Positions 46,157 through 56,508 of a stretch of DNA of 64,000 nt are shown piece by piece. The number at the start of each line of letters is the position of its first letter. Position 1 is the first letter of the stretch. The notes beneath the pieces were generated by a model. The model saw nothing but the letters and a program-made list of their open reading frames with translations, was not told the DNA's origin and did no database searches. This DNA comes from Zophobihabitans entericus (GTDB taxonomy: Bacteria; Pseudomonadota; Gammaproteobacteria; Enterobacterales; Orbaceae), in the NCBI RefSeq assembly GCF_011745665.1, contig NZ_CP050253.1, positions 1,463,418 to 1,527,417 of the forward strand, in the 5' to 3' direction. The translations under genes were made by a program, and so were the position numbers.

Positions 46157-47728
46157 TATGATGGTAGTGGTTATTTACACCAAATCAATATAGACGGTAA
46201 AAGTGGTCAGTGATTTTGAGCGGGACGATTTACATCGAGAAATCAGCCGCAGCCAAGGCAAACTGACCAGCTGCTACGATTTAGACCCAATGGGGGAATC
46301 AAACAACAAGTTGCCTCATTATTTGAACAAGAAAAACAAAAACAAACTGCTGATTGCTAGTGGCCCCGTTAAGCGCAGCTACCAATACGATAAAGTGGGT
46401 AATTTAACCCGCATGTCAGACAATAGAGGCAGCAATTTACACTATTTTTATGACAAGGGCGTATTACCCAAGCAGGGCAAGAGCTATTTGCGTTTGATCC
46501 AGCGCATAATATTATTGATGCGCAAGAAAACAGCCAACCAAAATCAAAGCAACAAATAAAAGACAAAGCTTATTACGAGCAGATGCTCAGTGACCCCACA
46601 TGGTCACCCTTAAAAGACGACCCAGAAATATCCCCCATAGACAAACAAGCCAATCGAGTACAAACATATCAAGGTATTACCTACCATTATGATGAGCTGG
46701 GTAATATGGTGAGAAAAGAAGCTAAGAATAAAACCTTAGCACTTAATTACATCCTAAACCAACAACTTGCCCAAGCAATTATTACCGACCTAAAAGGCAT
46801 ACAGGAAAACTGGCAATATACCTATGATGTATTTGGTCGGAGGATCAGAAAAGAACAAATTCACAATAATGCATCTACAAATAAAACAGAATTTATCTGG
46901 GATGGTGCCAGATTATTACAAGAAACCACTGATAAATGAACCTTTAGCTATATTTATCGAGAAGAGGGTTTTGAGCCTTTAGCCCAAATTGTATTAGAGG
47001 CAGAGCAAGAAGAGCTACAAGTTAATTATCTACATACTGATCAAGTCGGTTTACCCAAAGAGCTTACCGATGAAAAAAGCGAATTAATTTGGTATGCCAA
47101 ATACCAAACATGGGGTAAAGTAACCGAAGAGCATAACCTGTATCAAGGCCACCAACCGTTTAGATTTCAAAATCAGTATTATGATGTTGAGACAGGGTTG
47201 CATTATAATTTAATGCGTTATTATGATGCGGATAGTGGACGGTTTAGCAATCAGGATCCGATTGGGTTGCTGGGTGGAACGAACCTTTATCAGTATGCGC
47301 CTAATCCGCTGGGGTGGGTTGACTTTTTAGGCTTAAACCCAATTAGTAGAGTTACAAAAATAGCATATAATATGGCTAGTGATATGCCTATTATTAAACG
47401 TGGCACGAAAGATTGGATTGCAGCTGTCAAATCTCCTAAGAATGAAGGGATTGGGGATATTAGAGTGGCTAATAGAAAAGACGCACAATTATTAATGGAA
47501 GATGCGGGATTGAATTTAAATAGGAGAAAGATGTATACGGAGGAAGAGTATACTGATGGATACCAAAACCATAAACCACAACCAGGGAGAGATAGAAAGA
47601 CGAAAAAGTGGAAGTGTTCATCTGAACGTTGGAAAGATGGGGAAACTAGTGTCGGAAATGATCTCAATCATATTAATTGGAAGGCTGAAAATGGACGAAG
47701 AAAAGGTCATATTTTTTATGAGGATTAA
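46157..47728 (+). pseudogene. Rhs C-terminal cassette with unknown toxin tip
   Basis: Contains the late YD repeats, the [16 protein letters not shown] block, and the lineage-1 end [41 protein letters not shown] four-base loss near 46457 shifts the frame, and a TGA at 46936-46938 interrupts it again, so no full product can be made. From 46939 the frame is open to the end. The toxin tip (about 130 aa after GWVDFLGL) has NRRKMYTEEEY, then GNDLNHINWK and GHIFYED; I cannot assign a family. The immunity gene follows at 4 bp. Confidence 0.8.
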
Positions 47729-47731
47729 ACA

Positions 47732-48214
47732 GTGTTAGAAATTGTTGATTTTGCTCCTGGTGTTTTGCTTGATGAACAAGTGTCAGAGAGGATAACCAAG
47801 TATTTAATTTTTAAATTTTTTCAGGGAAATATTGGGTGGGTAGATTTTTATGATAAAACTAATAAAGTATTAATAAAGCAAAAGTTTAGGAAGTTCTATT
47901 TGAAGACCCCTTTTGAGGGGACAGGAGAGGGAGCCTCTATTGAGACGAGAGATATTTTATTAGAGCAAGATGGAATAATGAGTGAAGATGTTTTTGTTTT
48001 GAGACATTATAAATTAGGAAAACGACAACTCCCAATTTTTTGTACTAATAGAAATGAAATTTTTCAGATATTTAATTCAAATAAAAATATAATTAATTTT
48101 GAATATTCTTATGTGTTTGACAAAAGCTTTAAGTGGTACATATTTATAACCGATAGTATAAATATCTCTTATAGAGATGACCATGATTATATTTTTCAGT
48201 TTGTTATGAAATAA
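47732..48214 (+). CDS. immunity protein for the preceding Rhs tip
   Basis: 160 aa from GTG, three bases after the toxin stop. Acidic, mixed alpha/beta, no signal. No family recognised; named by position. Intact while its toxin gene is broken. Confidence 0.65.
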   Translation: MLEIVDFAPGVLLDEQVSERITKYLIFKFFQGNIGWVDFYDKTNKVLIKQKFRKFYLKTPFEGTGEGASIETRDILLEQDGIMSEDVFVLRHYKLGKRQLPIFCTNRNEIFQIFNSNKNIINFEYSYVFDKSFKWYIFITDSINISYRDDHDYIFQFVMK

Positions 48215-48298
48215 AAAAGAAGTTTAATTCTATTTATTTTAATAACATTGTTTTTTGTGTTGGTAGAAATGAAGAAAATATTGTAGTTTTTAATTTTT

Positions 48299-49199
48299 TT
48301 GAAGAAGCAAATAGCCACCTTTGAACAAGACATCGACCTAAAAAACAAAAATAAACTGCTGATTGCCAGTGGCCCTGTGAAACGCAACTACCAATACGAC
48401 AAAGCGGGTAATTTAACCCACATGTCAGACAATAGAGGCAGCAATCTACACTACGTTTATGACAAAATAGGGCGTATTACCCAAGCAGGGCAAGAACAGT
48501 TTGCCTTTGACCCAGCGCATAATATCATTGATGCGCAAGAAAACAGCCAAGCTAAGCCCAAACAACCCATAAAAGACAAAGCTTATTACGAACAGGTGCT
48601 TAGTGACCCCACATGGTCACCGTTAAAAGATGATCCTGAAGTTTTGCCCATAGACAAACAAGCCAATCGAGCGCAAAGCTATCAAGGGATTATTTACTAT
48701 TACGATAGTATGGTGAGGAAAGAGGCAAAGGATAGAAACTTAGCACTCAACAATTTGCACAAGCGACTCTTATCGACCCCAAAGGCAAAGAAGAAAACTA
48801 GCAATACACCTAAGATGTATTTGGTCGTCGGATCAGAAAAGAACAAATCCAAAATAATTCATCAGAAAACAAAACCGAATTTATCTGGGATGGTGCACGG
48901 TTACTATAAGAACGTACCCATAAACGAACCTTTAGTTATATTTATCGAGAAGAAGGGTTTGAACCCTTAGCCCAAATTGTTTTAGAGTCAGAGCAAGAAG
49001 AGCCACAAGTTAATTATCTACATACGGATAAAGTAGGCTTACCCAAAGAATTAACCGATGAAAAAGGCGAATTGATTTGGTATGCGAAATACCAAACTTG
49101 GGGTAAAGTAAGCGAAGAGCATAACTTACATCAAGGCCACCTGCCGTTTAGGTTTCAGAATCAGTATTATGATGTTGAGACAGGGTTGCATAGCGGGTA
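48299..49199 (+). pseudogene. Rhs C-terminal fragment, lineage 1, without toxin
   Basis: Starts KKQIATFEQDIDLKNKNK and runs through [18 protein letters not shown] and IYYYDSMVRKEAKDR. It shifts frame around 48750 and continues as VNYLHTDKVGLPKELTDEKG to YYDVETGLH, then a stop. The join at about 49196 cuts exactly where HYN should follow and a piece of a second Rhs lineage begins. Confidence 0.8.
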
Positions 49200-49201
49200 A
49201 A

Positions 49202-49895
49202 AGATTACTCGACAGAAAGTATTAATTTAAATTACTTACATACAGACCAGATAGGCATCCCAAAAGAAATGACAGACGAGACCAGGGAGCTCAGTTGGAT
49301 TGGAGAATATCAGGCTTGGGTAAAACTGGGTAAGGCTTTAAATATCCATCAGGTTCATCAGCCGTTTAGGTTTCAAAATCAGTATTATGACAATGAAACG
49401 GGTTGCATTATAATCTTTTTAGATATTATGAGCCTGAGTGTGGGAAATTTGTTAATCAGGACCCAATTGGGTTGTTAGGTGGAGATAATAGTTATCTGTT
49501 TGCCCCAAACACAAATAATTGGAGCGATCCACTGGGGTTAAGAAGCTATGCTGGAAAACAAGCAAGGATACGTGCATTAGCAACTGATTGCAAAGCTTCT
49601 AAATCAATTCGAGGATGGGTAAAAAATGAAATACGAAGAGTAGCAACATTAGCTAAAAACGGTAAAGTAGCAAAACTCAGGCTTCCCCCAGGATTTGATT
49701 TAGCTCACTGGCGTGGCTATGAGAGTAAAAAAGGGTTTAATTATACATATACTGAACTCAATACAAAAAGTTTACATAGACTACAACATAAAAAAAGATA
49801 ATCAAGGTCGAAAACAACCACGGGAAGGCTCTAATAAATGTGAAGGTAGGACAGAAGATAAAATTAAATCAGATAGGTTAACTAATTTATGCTAA
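49202..49895 (+). pseudogene. Rhs cassette, lineage 2, with Ntox8-like toxin tip
   Basis: A lineage-2 Rhs end ([20 protein letters not shown], then [26 protein letters not shown]). One T is missing at about 49405 (GGTTGCAT where other copies have GGTTTGCAT). The tip shows [20 protein letters not shown] and LHRLQHKK, the end pattern I associate with Ntox8 RNase toxins. A7 at 49790 shifts the frame; with A6 the frame goes on as [15 protein letters not shown] to 49895. So the toxin is out of frame by one base. Confidence 0.65.
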
Positions 49896-49909
49896 GGATT
49901 TTATAAGCC

Positions 49910-50332
49910 ATGAAATTACACGAAAAAGAAATTCAATCAGTATTAAAGCTTTCATCAGAAAAACGTTTTGAGTATGCAATGAAAAGAATTATAGAGCAAG
50001 AAGAAATCTGGTTTTTAGATGATGATGGTTGGGTTACTTATGAGAATAAAGAAGAAAATGTATATTTATTACCTATTTGGCCAGCAGAATGCTTTGCAAA
50101 AATGAATGTTGGTGGTAATTGGGGTACAGCTCAAGCAGAAAAATTAGAGTTAGAAGAGTTTTTGCTGGATTATGTTCCAGACTTAATTGAGCAGAACATA
50201 AAGATTGTTATTTTTCCAGTTACCCACTCTGACGTAACTTGTGAGATGGATATTATCTCTTTTTGCAACTATATAAACAGTTACTCTATGGAATGGTACG
50301 GTGAAAGCTATGATTTGCCATATTTAGAGTAA
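49910..50332 (+). CDS. DUF2750 immunity protein
   Basis: 140 aa. The pattern EIWFLDDDGWVTYENKEEN, LPIWPAECFA, then LEEFLLDYVPDL is that of DUF2750 proteins, which are often toxin partners. It lies 14 bp past the Ntox8-like tip and is intact. Weak ribosome site. Confidence 0.75.
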   Translation: MKLHEKEIQSVLKLSSEKRFEYAMKRIIEQEEIWFLDDDGWVTYENKEENVYLLPIWPAECFAKMNVGGNWGTAQAEKLELEEFLLDYVPDLIEQNIKIVIFPVTHSDVTCEMDIISFCNYINSYSMEWYGESYDLPYLE

Positions 50333-50425
50333 CAAATTCTAAAATAAATAAGAGACCAACTATAAAAATTTATACTTGAATTTACCATAACAAAATACGC
50401 TAACGAATTATCCCTTTTATCATTG

Positions 50426-50524
50426 TTGATTTTGACTTTAAATAAGAGGGAATAAGAGTATGGCTGTTTGAGCTGTGTTAGCAGCGAGTTTCCATACTCG
50501 CCTCTTATTTAAAGTTAAAATCAA
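50426..50524. repeat. long imperfect inverted repeat
   Basis: Left arm 50426-50462 and right arm 50492-50524 pair over about 30 positions (TTGATTTTGACTTTAAATAA with TTATTTAAAGTTAAAATCAA, then AGAGTATGG with CCATACTC) around a 30-base loop. It lies between an immunity gene and the next Rhs fragment. It could be a small non-autonomous element or a strong RNA hairpin. Confidence 0.7.
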
Positions 50525-50560
50525 GCACCCGTTAGGGCAATGGTATAGGGGCCCCTTTTT

Positions 50561-52022
50561 TTGCTTTCGTTTTTTTGGGCAAACAAAAAAATGAAGTCGC
50601 CATTAAGGCGAAATAAAATGTCACAAACCCAACTGAACCCCAAAAACAAAAACCAATGGCTCGTTGCCAGTGGCCCTGTCAAACGCAGTTACCTGTATGA
50701 TAAAGCAGGTAACTTAAAACAAAGTACGGATTTAAGAACCGGTGCCACCAGTTATGTGTATGATAAACTGGGGCAAATCCTCAAAGCAGGCAAAGAAACT
50801 TTCGCCTTTGACCCTGCACATAATTTGATTGACCAGACAACACAAAAAGAACCACAAGCCAACCAACCACAAAAATCAGCTAAAGACAAATCTTATTATG
50901 ACCGCATGATGGCAGACAAGACTTGGTCACCGCTTAAGGATGACCCAAATAGTCGACCAATTAATACCCATGCTAATCGAACGCAAATCTATAATGAGAT
51001 TAAATACCATTATAATGAATTAGGTAACCTCATTAAACGTGAGAAACCGAATGGAGAAATATTATACTTAACCTATGATAATGAAAACCAACTGTCTCGG
51101 GCTCATATAGAAAGGCCCAACCATCAAACGCAACAGCAAATACGCTTTATTTGGGATGGGGCAAAGCTACAACAAGAACAACATAAACAAAGCAATAGAC
51201 TCTTTAGTTATATTTATGAAGATACCGATAGCTTTGTACCCATTGAACAAACAATAAAAGACAATGAAACAGACAGCATTACCTTTAATTATCTACACAC
51301 AGCTCAAATCGGCATCCCTAAAGAAATGACCAATGAGATGGGTGATTTAGCTTGGTATGGACAATACTCAGCTTGGGGTAAGGTAGAAAACGAAACGAAC
51401 GTATTGCCTACTCATCAACCCTTTAGACTGCAAAATCAGTATTATGACAATGAAACGGGTTTACATTATAATCTGTTTAGATATTATGAGCCTGAATGTG
51501 GCAAGTTTGTTAATCAGGATCCGATTGGATTGTTAGGTGGAGAGAATCTTTATCAATTTGCTTTTAACTCTATAGGGTGGGTTGATATCCTAAGATTACA
51601 TAAAAAGCCTAAATGGAGCAAAAATGGTACTATCGCTCGAGTAACTATCAGTAATGCGGATCTTAAAACAGGAAAAAAACCACTGATAAAAAAAGAAAAT
51701 ATATAAAAAAAAACTGGTAAATGCGGTAATTGCAAAGATGATGCAGGACATATATTAGGAAAAAATTTAGGTGGCTCTAACTACAATCGAAATATGTTTG
51801 CCTAGTTGTTAGGCATTAATCGCAGAAAATATAATAAATTTGAAGGTGTTGTTGCTGATCTAGTTAAAACAAATCCAAATAAAAATTATACTTTGGTTTG
51901 GGAGTTTATTGGAGGGGGGAAAAGGTAAAAGACCAACAGGAGTAATTTATAAGGTATTTGATGAAAATGGCAAATTAGTAGAACGTGACAAATTTCCAAA
52001 TATTCCAGATGGAGGATGCTAA
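50561..52022 (+). pseudogene. Rhs cassette with broken DNA/RNA non-specific endonuclease tip
   Basis: A 381-codon open frame (lineage 2 core to WVDILRL) ends at a TAA at 51704-51706. The same frame then continues as KTGKCGNCKDDAGHILGKNL and GGSNYNRNMF, a TAG at the place of an expected Gln, then GINRRKYNKFEGVVADLVK. The DAGHILG...N motif is the Endonuclease_NS_2 active site. An extra G in a G6 run near 51917 shifts the frame; the true end reads ERDKFPNIPDGGC. So two stops and one frameshift inactivate it. Confidence 0.78.
51131..51528 (+). repeat. 398-bp direct repeat of Rhs core (second copy 53383-53780)
   Basis: The two segments align without gaps at an offset of 2252 bp and differ at only a handful of positions by eye. 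They encode the same lineage-2 core end (QQQIRF..WDG to NQDPI). Confidence 0.9.
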
Positions 52023-52460
52023 ATGTTAGAAAATAATGAAGAACACAAAATTATCAAACGTTTTGAACAATTTTTTATAGCAATGTGTGATTGGGAGAGA
52101 GAAGCAGACACATTTTCTGAAAAAAAAACAGAACAAGCTTTTACTCCTGTATGGATAAGTGAACAAGTAAAAAAACGCAATGAAATTTTTGATATTTATC
52201 TAACTAAAAGGAAAAGAATATATAGTGAACCTCTATCTTATGGATGGCCTTATGAATTTGATTTAGAAAATGAGCAAACTATTCAAATTTAAGTAAATGG
52301 TTCCCAAGCTGACGTATTTACTCTCAAAAAGCATCCAACTGAAGACAGTTTTCAGAGAAAAAGGATATTTAGATTTAAAAAAGTGGAAGGCATTTGGCTA
52401 CTCAACAACATCAAAGTATGGTCCAGCTCGGATGAAAAATGGAAAGCAGATATCATTTGA
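52023..52460 (+). pseudogene. NTF2-like immunity gene with internal stop
   Basis: ATG follows the toxin stop directly (TAA ATG). The first 89 codons end in a TAA (52290-52292); the same frame then reads VNGSQADVFTLKKHPTEDSF and RKRIFRFKKVEGIWLLNNIK to 52460. The whole 144-residue product has the look of NTF2-fold immunity proteins (RFKKVEGIWLL). Both toxin and immunity are dead here. Confidence 0.65.
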
Positions 52461-52598
52461 TTTAACAATATACTGATTAATTTACGATGTCACACAAAAG
52501 CTGATAGGGCAATGAGGATGGGGCTAAATAATGGATCTTTAATCTTAACAAATAAAGAGCCTAGAAAAATAAAACATTCAAAATGTAGCGCATGTTAA
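52461..52598 (+). pseudogene. remnant of another toxin tip
   Basis: A start-less frame reads HTKADRAMRMGLNNGSLILT, then NKEPRKIKHSKCSAC and stop, 20 bp before the next immunity gene. It looks like the last 40 residues of a toxin tip whose Rhs part was lost. Confidence 0.5.
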
Positions 52599-52617
52599 GC
52601 AAAATAAAAGGAATAAG

Positions 52618-53214
52618 ATGTATTATTATCTATCATCTGATTATTCAGACAAAAATTTTTTTGATGCCGATTTTAACTTCCAACCACCATTAGAAGGCTA
52701 TTACGATATAGGTGAGCCCATTGTCCCATTATCCAAGGATAGATTGTTAAATATAAGATTTAAGCCTCATGTAAAGATAATGGATATGGATTTTGCAATT
52801 GTATTTGACGTTATTTTAATTTCTGATGAGTTTGCGAATATACTTAAAAACTTCAAATCTGACACCGTACTAATACCAACTGATTGCAAATACTCAAACA
52901 ACAAACCTGTAAAAAAGAAATTTTGGTTATTACATTCACTGTCTAGACAAGGTTGTTTTGATTATAATAATTCAGATTATGGGGGGAAAGAGCTTATACT
53001 CAAATCATATCAAGAAGGAAACCCAAAGCTTGTCAAAGTACCTAAATCTATAGCAATTGATTGCAATAATACAAATGAATTCGATTATTTTTTTCTAAAA
53101 AATGTAATTTTTTTATATCCAATAATTTCAGAAAACTTAAAAAATGCTCTTGAAAACGCAAAACTAAAAATTGAAGCTCATTCAACCCTTTCAATATTAC
53201 CTCAACATAAATGA
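52618..53214 (+). CDS. immunity protein (Imm11/Imm43-like)
   Basis: 198 aa with AAAAGGAATAAG before the ATG. The middle block FDVILISDEFANILKNFKSD resembles DUF1629/Imm11-type proteins (a strand then SDEF..IL). Intact. Its partner toxin is only a remnant just upstream. Family assignment is tentative. Confidence 0.6.
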   Translation: MYYYLSSDYSDKNFFDADFNFQPPLEGYYDIGEPIVPLSKDRLLNIRFKPHVKIMDMDFAIVFDVILISDEFANILKNFKSDTVLIPTDCKYSNNKPVKKKFWLLHSLSRQGCFDYNNSDYGGKELILKSYQEGNPKLVKVPKSIAIDCNNTNEFDYFFLKNVIFLYPIISENLKNALENAKLKIEAHSTLSILPQHK

Positions 53215-53248
53215 CTCTTGTATTATCTAAAAGAAATTTTTTATATTA

Positions 53249-54142
53249 AATGAAAATCAGCTATCCTTAGCGCATATTGAAAACCCCAACAAAAAACCGA
53301 AACTTGGGGATATGCTTATGATGCTTTTGGTAGACGAATCAGTAAGCAAATTACCGATAAACTAGTAATCAAAAATCAAACTCAACAGCAAATACGCTTT
53401 GTTTGGGATGGGGTAAAGCTACAACAAGGACAACATAAACAAAGCAATAGCCTCTTTAGTTATATTTATGAAGATACCGATAGCTTTGTACCCATTGAAC
53501 AAACAATAAAAGACAATGAAACAGACAGCATTACCTTTAATTATCTACACACAGCTCAAATCGGCATCCCTAAAGAAATGACCAATGAGATGGGTGATTT
53601 AGCTTGGTATGGACAATACTCAGCTTGGGGTAAGGTAGAAAACCAAACAAACGTGTTACCTACTCATCAACCCTTTAGACTACAAAATCAGTATTATGAC
53701 AATGAAACGGGTTTGCATTATAATTTATTTAGGTATTATGAGCCTGAATGTGGGCGATTTGTTAATCAGGATCCGATTAGGTTATACGGGGGCGATAACC
53801 TTTATCAATTTGCGCCAAATATTTTAGCGTGGATTGACCCGCTAGGATTAGCAAAATTCACTAAAAAAGTCAAAAATGAACTTATTGAAGAAAATACTAA
53901 ATTTTTTGGAGTCCCAAAATGTGAACGTTGCAAAGTTACGATGACTAAGCCCAAAAAATCTAAAAGAGGTGAAACTCCCCCAAAAAACAGATTGGCAAAC
54001 TGATCACATAGATCCAGACTCTTTAGGTGGTGCTAATACAGTAAATAATGGGAAACAATTATGTAGAGCATGTAATCGAGAATTATCAAATATTCCTGGT
54101 GGTAAAAACTATAAAGCGATAAATAGAATAATTGGGTTATAA
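53249..54142 (+). pseudogene. Rhs cassette with frameshifted HNH nuclease tip
   Basis: Begins [16 protein letters not shown], shifts frame in an A6 run near 53290, then is open from about 53300 ([18 protein letters not shown]) through the repeat copy to AWIDPLGL. The tip has CERCKVTM, then a one-base A gain at about 53983; in the other frame it reads [24 protein letters not shown], ending NRIIGL. CxxC, DH and CxxC with N make a zinc-ribbon HNH nuclease. Removing one A restores a 75-residue-plus tip. Confidence 0.78.
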
Positions 54143-54172
54143 GCCAAATCATAGTAAAAAAAGAGGCTGAAA

Positions 54173-54688
54173 ATGAATGTAAATGATGAATACGTAAAAG
54201 TGACTTTTCCATTAAAAAGAGATAAAAATGGTTATCCTCCCACAGATTATGAATCAATTTGGACTAAAAAAAATAATGAAAACCATTATATTATTGACAA
54301 TATTCCCTTTTATATCTATGGAATTAGTAAAGGAGATAGTGTAATTTTCCACCTTGAACAAGGGGAATATTTTGTGAGTAAAATAACTCAAAGAGGAGGA
54401 CATTCAACTTTTAGAGTATATGTATTTAATCAAAAAAACTTAAACTCTATCCTAAAAAAAATTCAACAATTAGGTTGTTTCACTTCTTCCTCAACAAATT
54501 CCACTTATTTTTCGTTAGATGTACCTCCAAGCATTGACTTATCAATCATTGATAATTATCTATCTAACTTAACCATTTCTGGAATTATAGAATACGAAGA
54601 TGCTTGTATACAGCATAAAGGTATAAGTAAAAATAGAAAATTAGAATGCGAATCTTTATTTAATATAATTTTTAAGGGATCCCCCTAA
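54173..54688 (+). CDS. DUF4265 immunity protein
   Basis: 171 aa. The N-terminal pattern VKVTFPLKRDKNGYPPTDYES, then IDNIPFYIYGISKGDSVIF is that of DUF4265 (here given in two parts). It is intact and lies 30 bp past the HNH tip, so it is its immunity protein. AGAGG site. Confidence 0.78.
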   Translation: MNVNDEYVKVTFPLKRDKNGYPPTDYESIWTKKNNENHYIIDNIPFYIYGISKGDSVIFHLEQGEYFVSKITQRGGHSTFRVYVFNQKNLNSILKKIQQLGCFTSSSTNSTYFSLDVPPSIDLSIIDNYLSNLTISGIIEYEDACIQHKGISKNRKLECESLFNIIFKGSP

Positions 54689-54710
54689 CTCTTAATTAAA
54701 TAACACAACA

Positions 54711-54824
54711 ATAGAACTGGTGACCCAATATGAACAAGGACAAGTGATTCACCCTAATGGTGAAGCCACCACCTTAATTGAACACCGCTTTGAACGCGAT
54801 ATACTTGAGCAACTAACCAATTAG
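54711..54824 (+). pseudogene. Rhs fragment fused to Imm8 sequence
   Basis: Reads IELVTQYEQGQVIHPNGEAT, then IEHRFERDILEQLTN and stop. The next bases, in another frame, are the Imm8 protein. The join falls exactly at the Imm8 start codon. Confidence 0.7.
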
Positions 54825-55168
54825 AAGTAAAATATTATTGGTCCCCTGATATTGGAGAACCATGGATTTGGGAGCCAGAGGATAATTTAGTATATTATTT
54901 GCTAGAAATGAATATTGGTTTTGTGGGTAATGAAGCTTCTGATATTTATACAATAATTGTTGCAACACCTGAAGGAATAATGGCTTTAAAGGAGAAAAAG
55001 CAATTTATTCCAGAGATACAAAAAATTTTGTTATTGAATAGTTATGTATGGTCAGATGTTAGAAATATAATAGAGGATAAGCTGTCAAGTATAAAACAAA
55101 AACATGAATTTTCTGTGTCTGACGAACTAGCTAATTGCTTTAATTGGGAGTTTTACGGGATGAGATGA
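54821..55168 (+). pseudogene. Imm8-family immunity gene lacking its start codon
   Basis: 115 codons beginning at TTA 54821 (LEVKYYWSPDIGEPWIWEPED) and ending FNWEFYGMR. The family usually starts M-x-V-K-x-Y-W-S-P-D, so the ATG has been replaced at the junction with the Rhs remnant. The visible ATG 54908 would remove the first 29 residues. No ribosome site for the truncated form, so probably not made. Confidence 0.65.
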
Positions 55169-55169
55169 G

Positions 55170-55439
55170 ATGCTGTCGGACGATTTACACCGAGAAATCA
55201 GCCGTAGCCAAGGCAAACTGACGAGCTTCTACGATTTAGACCCCATGGGGCGAATCAAACAACAAGTTGCCTCGTTTGCACAAGATTTAGACCTTAAAAA
55301 CAAAAATAAACTGCTGATTGCCAGTGGCCCTGTTAAACGCAGCTACCAATACGACAAAGCCGGCAACTGGAAAAAAAGAGCAAGAGATCAATTTGCAGCT
55401 CAAGGAAAATGTTATAAAAAAAAATGTAAAGGAAAATGA
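55170..55439 (+). pseudogene. Rhs fragment joined to a toxin tail
   Basis: Rhs core (DDLHREISRSQGKLTSFYDL to KRSYQYDKAGN) switches after GN, in frame, to WKKRARDQFAAQGKCYKKKC and GK, stop. The Lys/Cys-rich last 23 residues should be the end of a nuclease-type tip. The internal deletion removes the whole rest of the core and most of the tip. Confidence 0.7.
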
Positions 55440-55443
55440 CATC

Positions 55444-55887
55444 ATGGATAAAGAGCAACTTAAAGGGTTTAATCTTCCTGAATCTTATATTAAATTTCTG
55501 TCTGAGAATGAAACAAATAATATATGTTATTTTTTTAACACAGAAAATGTTAAAGACATAGATGGCGGGGAAGAATACACATTTTGGGGTCAGAAAGCGT
55601 TATTTGCTAAATCTTACTCCCCAAATTTTCATAATTTCGAGTATCTTAGTAATGAAGAAATATACTATAAAAGTATTGAATTCTCAGGTGAAGGTTTAAG
55701 CAAAAGTGAAATACAAAAATCTTTTGTAATAGGAAAAGATGAAGGAGGGGGATTTATCTTTATAAATCATATTGATGGCGATCTATGGCTATTATATGAT
55801 GATCTATTCATTAAAAAACTTGCTTCATCTTTTGACTTTTTCTTAGACAATTCCGAGTTTAGCGAAAAAGTGGCTATTCAAAATTAA
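55444..55887 (+). CDS. SMI1/KNR4 (SUKH) immunity protein
   Basis: 147 aa from ATG 55444 (AAAGGA site); the frame extends further upstream inside the Rhs segment but that is not coding for this protein. SUKH pattern: LKGFNLPESYIKFLSENE, SFVIGKDEGGGFIFINH, then DGDLWLLYDD. It follows the toxin tail by 4 bp and is intact. Confidence 0.8.
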   Translation: MDKEQLKGFNLPESYIKFLSENETNNICYFFNTENVKDIDGGEEYTFWGQKALFAKSYSPNFHNFEYLSNEEIYYKSIEFSGEGLSKSEIQKSFVIGKDEGGGFIFINHIDGDLWLLYDDLFIKKLASSFDFFLDNSEFSEKVAIQN

Positions 55888-55914
55888 ATTATGTATAAAC
55901 AGACATAGCTATAC

Positions 55915-56505
55915 AATGGGCAACCTGATGGCTTTGAGTCTTATTATGAATATGACCAATACCATCTTAAAGGCAGAGTCAAACTCAGTTGGACCAATTT
56001 AGACGAACAATGGCTGTTTGATTACCAAATCGGACGCACCATTATTACCAACCCATTCGGCCACACAGAGGTCATTGGCTACGACACCCATCAAGAAGTT
56101 ATCTTAGAAATTGATGCATTGGGCAATGAAACCCATACCGAGCGCAATGACTTTGGGCAAGTGATGACCCAAACCGACCCATTGGGGCGCACCACCCGCT
56201 TTTATTATGATGATATGGGCAACTTAACCAGCTCGATTGATGCGGCGGGAACACAAACCGATATTATTTATCATGAAGACATCGTCGGTTTGCCAGTGGA
56301 AATTATGGATGCTGAAGGCAACAGCACCACTTATGAGTACGATGCTAAAGGTAACTTAAGCAAAGTCACCGACCCACAAGGTAATATTACCCAGTATCAA
56401 TACGATGAACGTGGTTTACCAGATGGGCATCCACATAAAACCATTCCACATATTAATGTACTTACTCCTCAGGGTAATAAAGTAACAATTTATATAGGAA
56501 AGTAA
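55915..56505 (+). pseudogene. Rhs YD-repeat fragment with a short toxin tail
   Basis: The start-less frame reads GFESYYEYDQYHLKGRVKLS, then many YD repeats (GYDTHQEVILEIDALGNE, TRFYYDDMGNLTSS, TYEYDAKGNLSKV). After YDERGLP it changes to DGHPHKTIPHINVLTPQGNK and VTIYIGK, which must be the last residues of a toxin tip. The core here is an earlier region than in the other fragments. Confidence 0.75.
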
Positions 56506-56508
56506 TAT

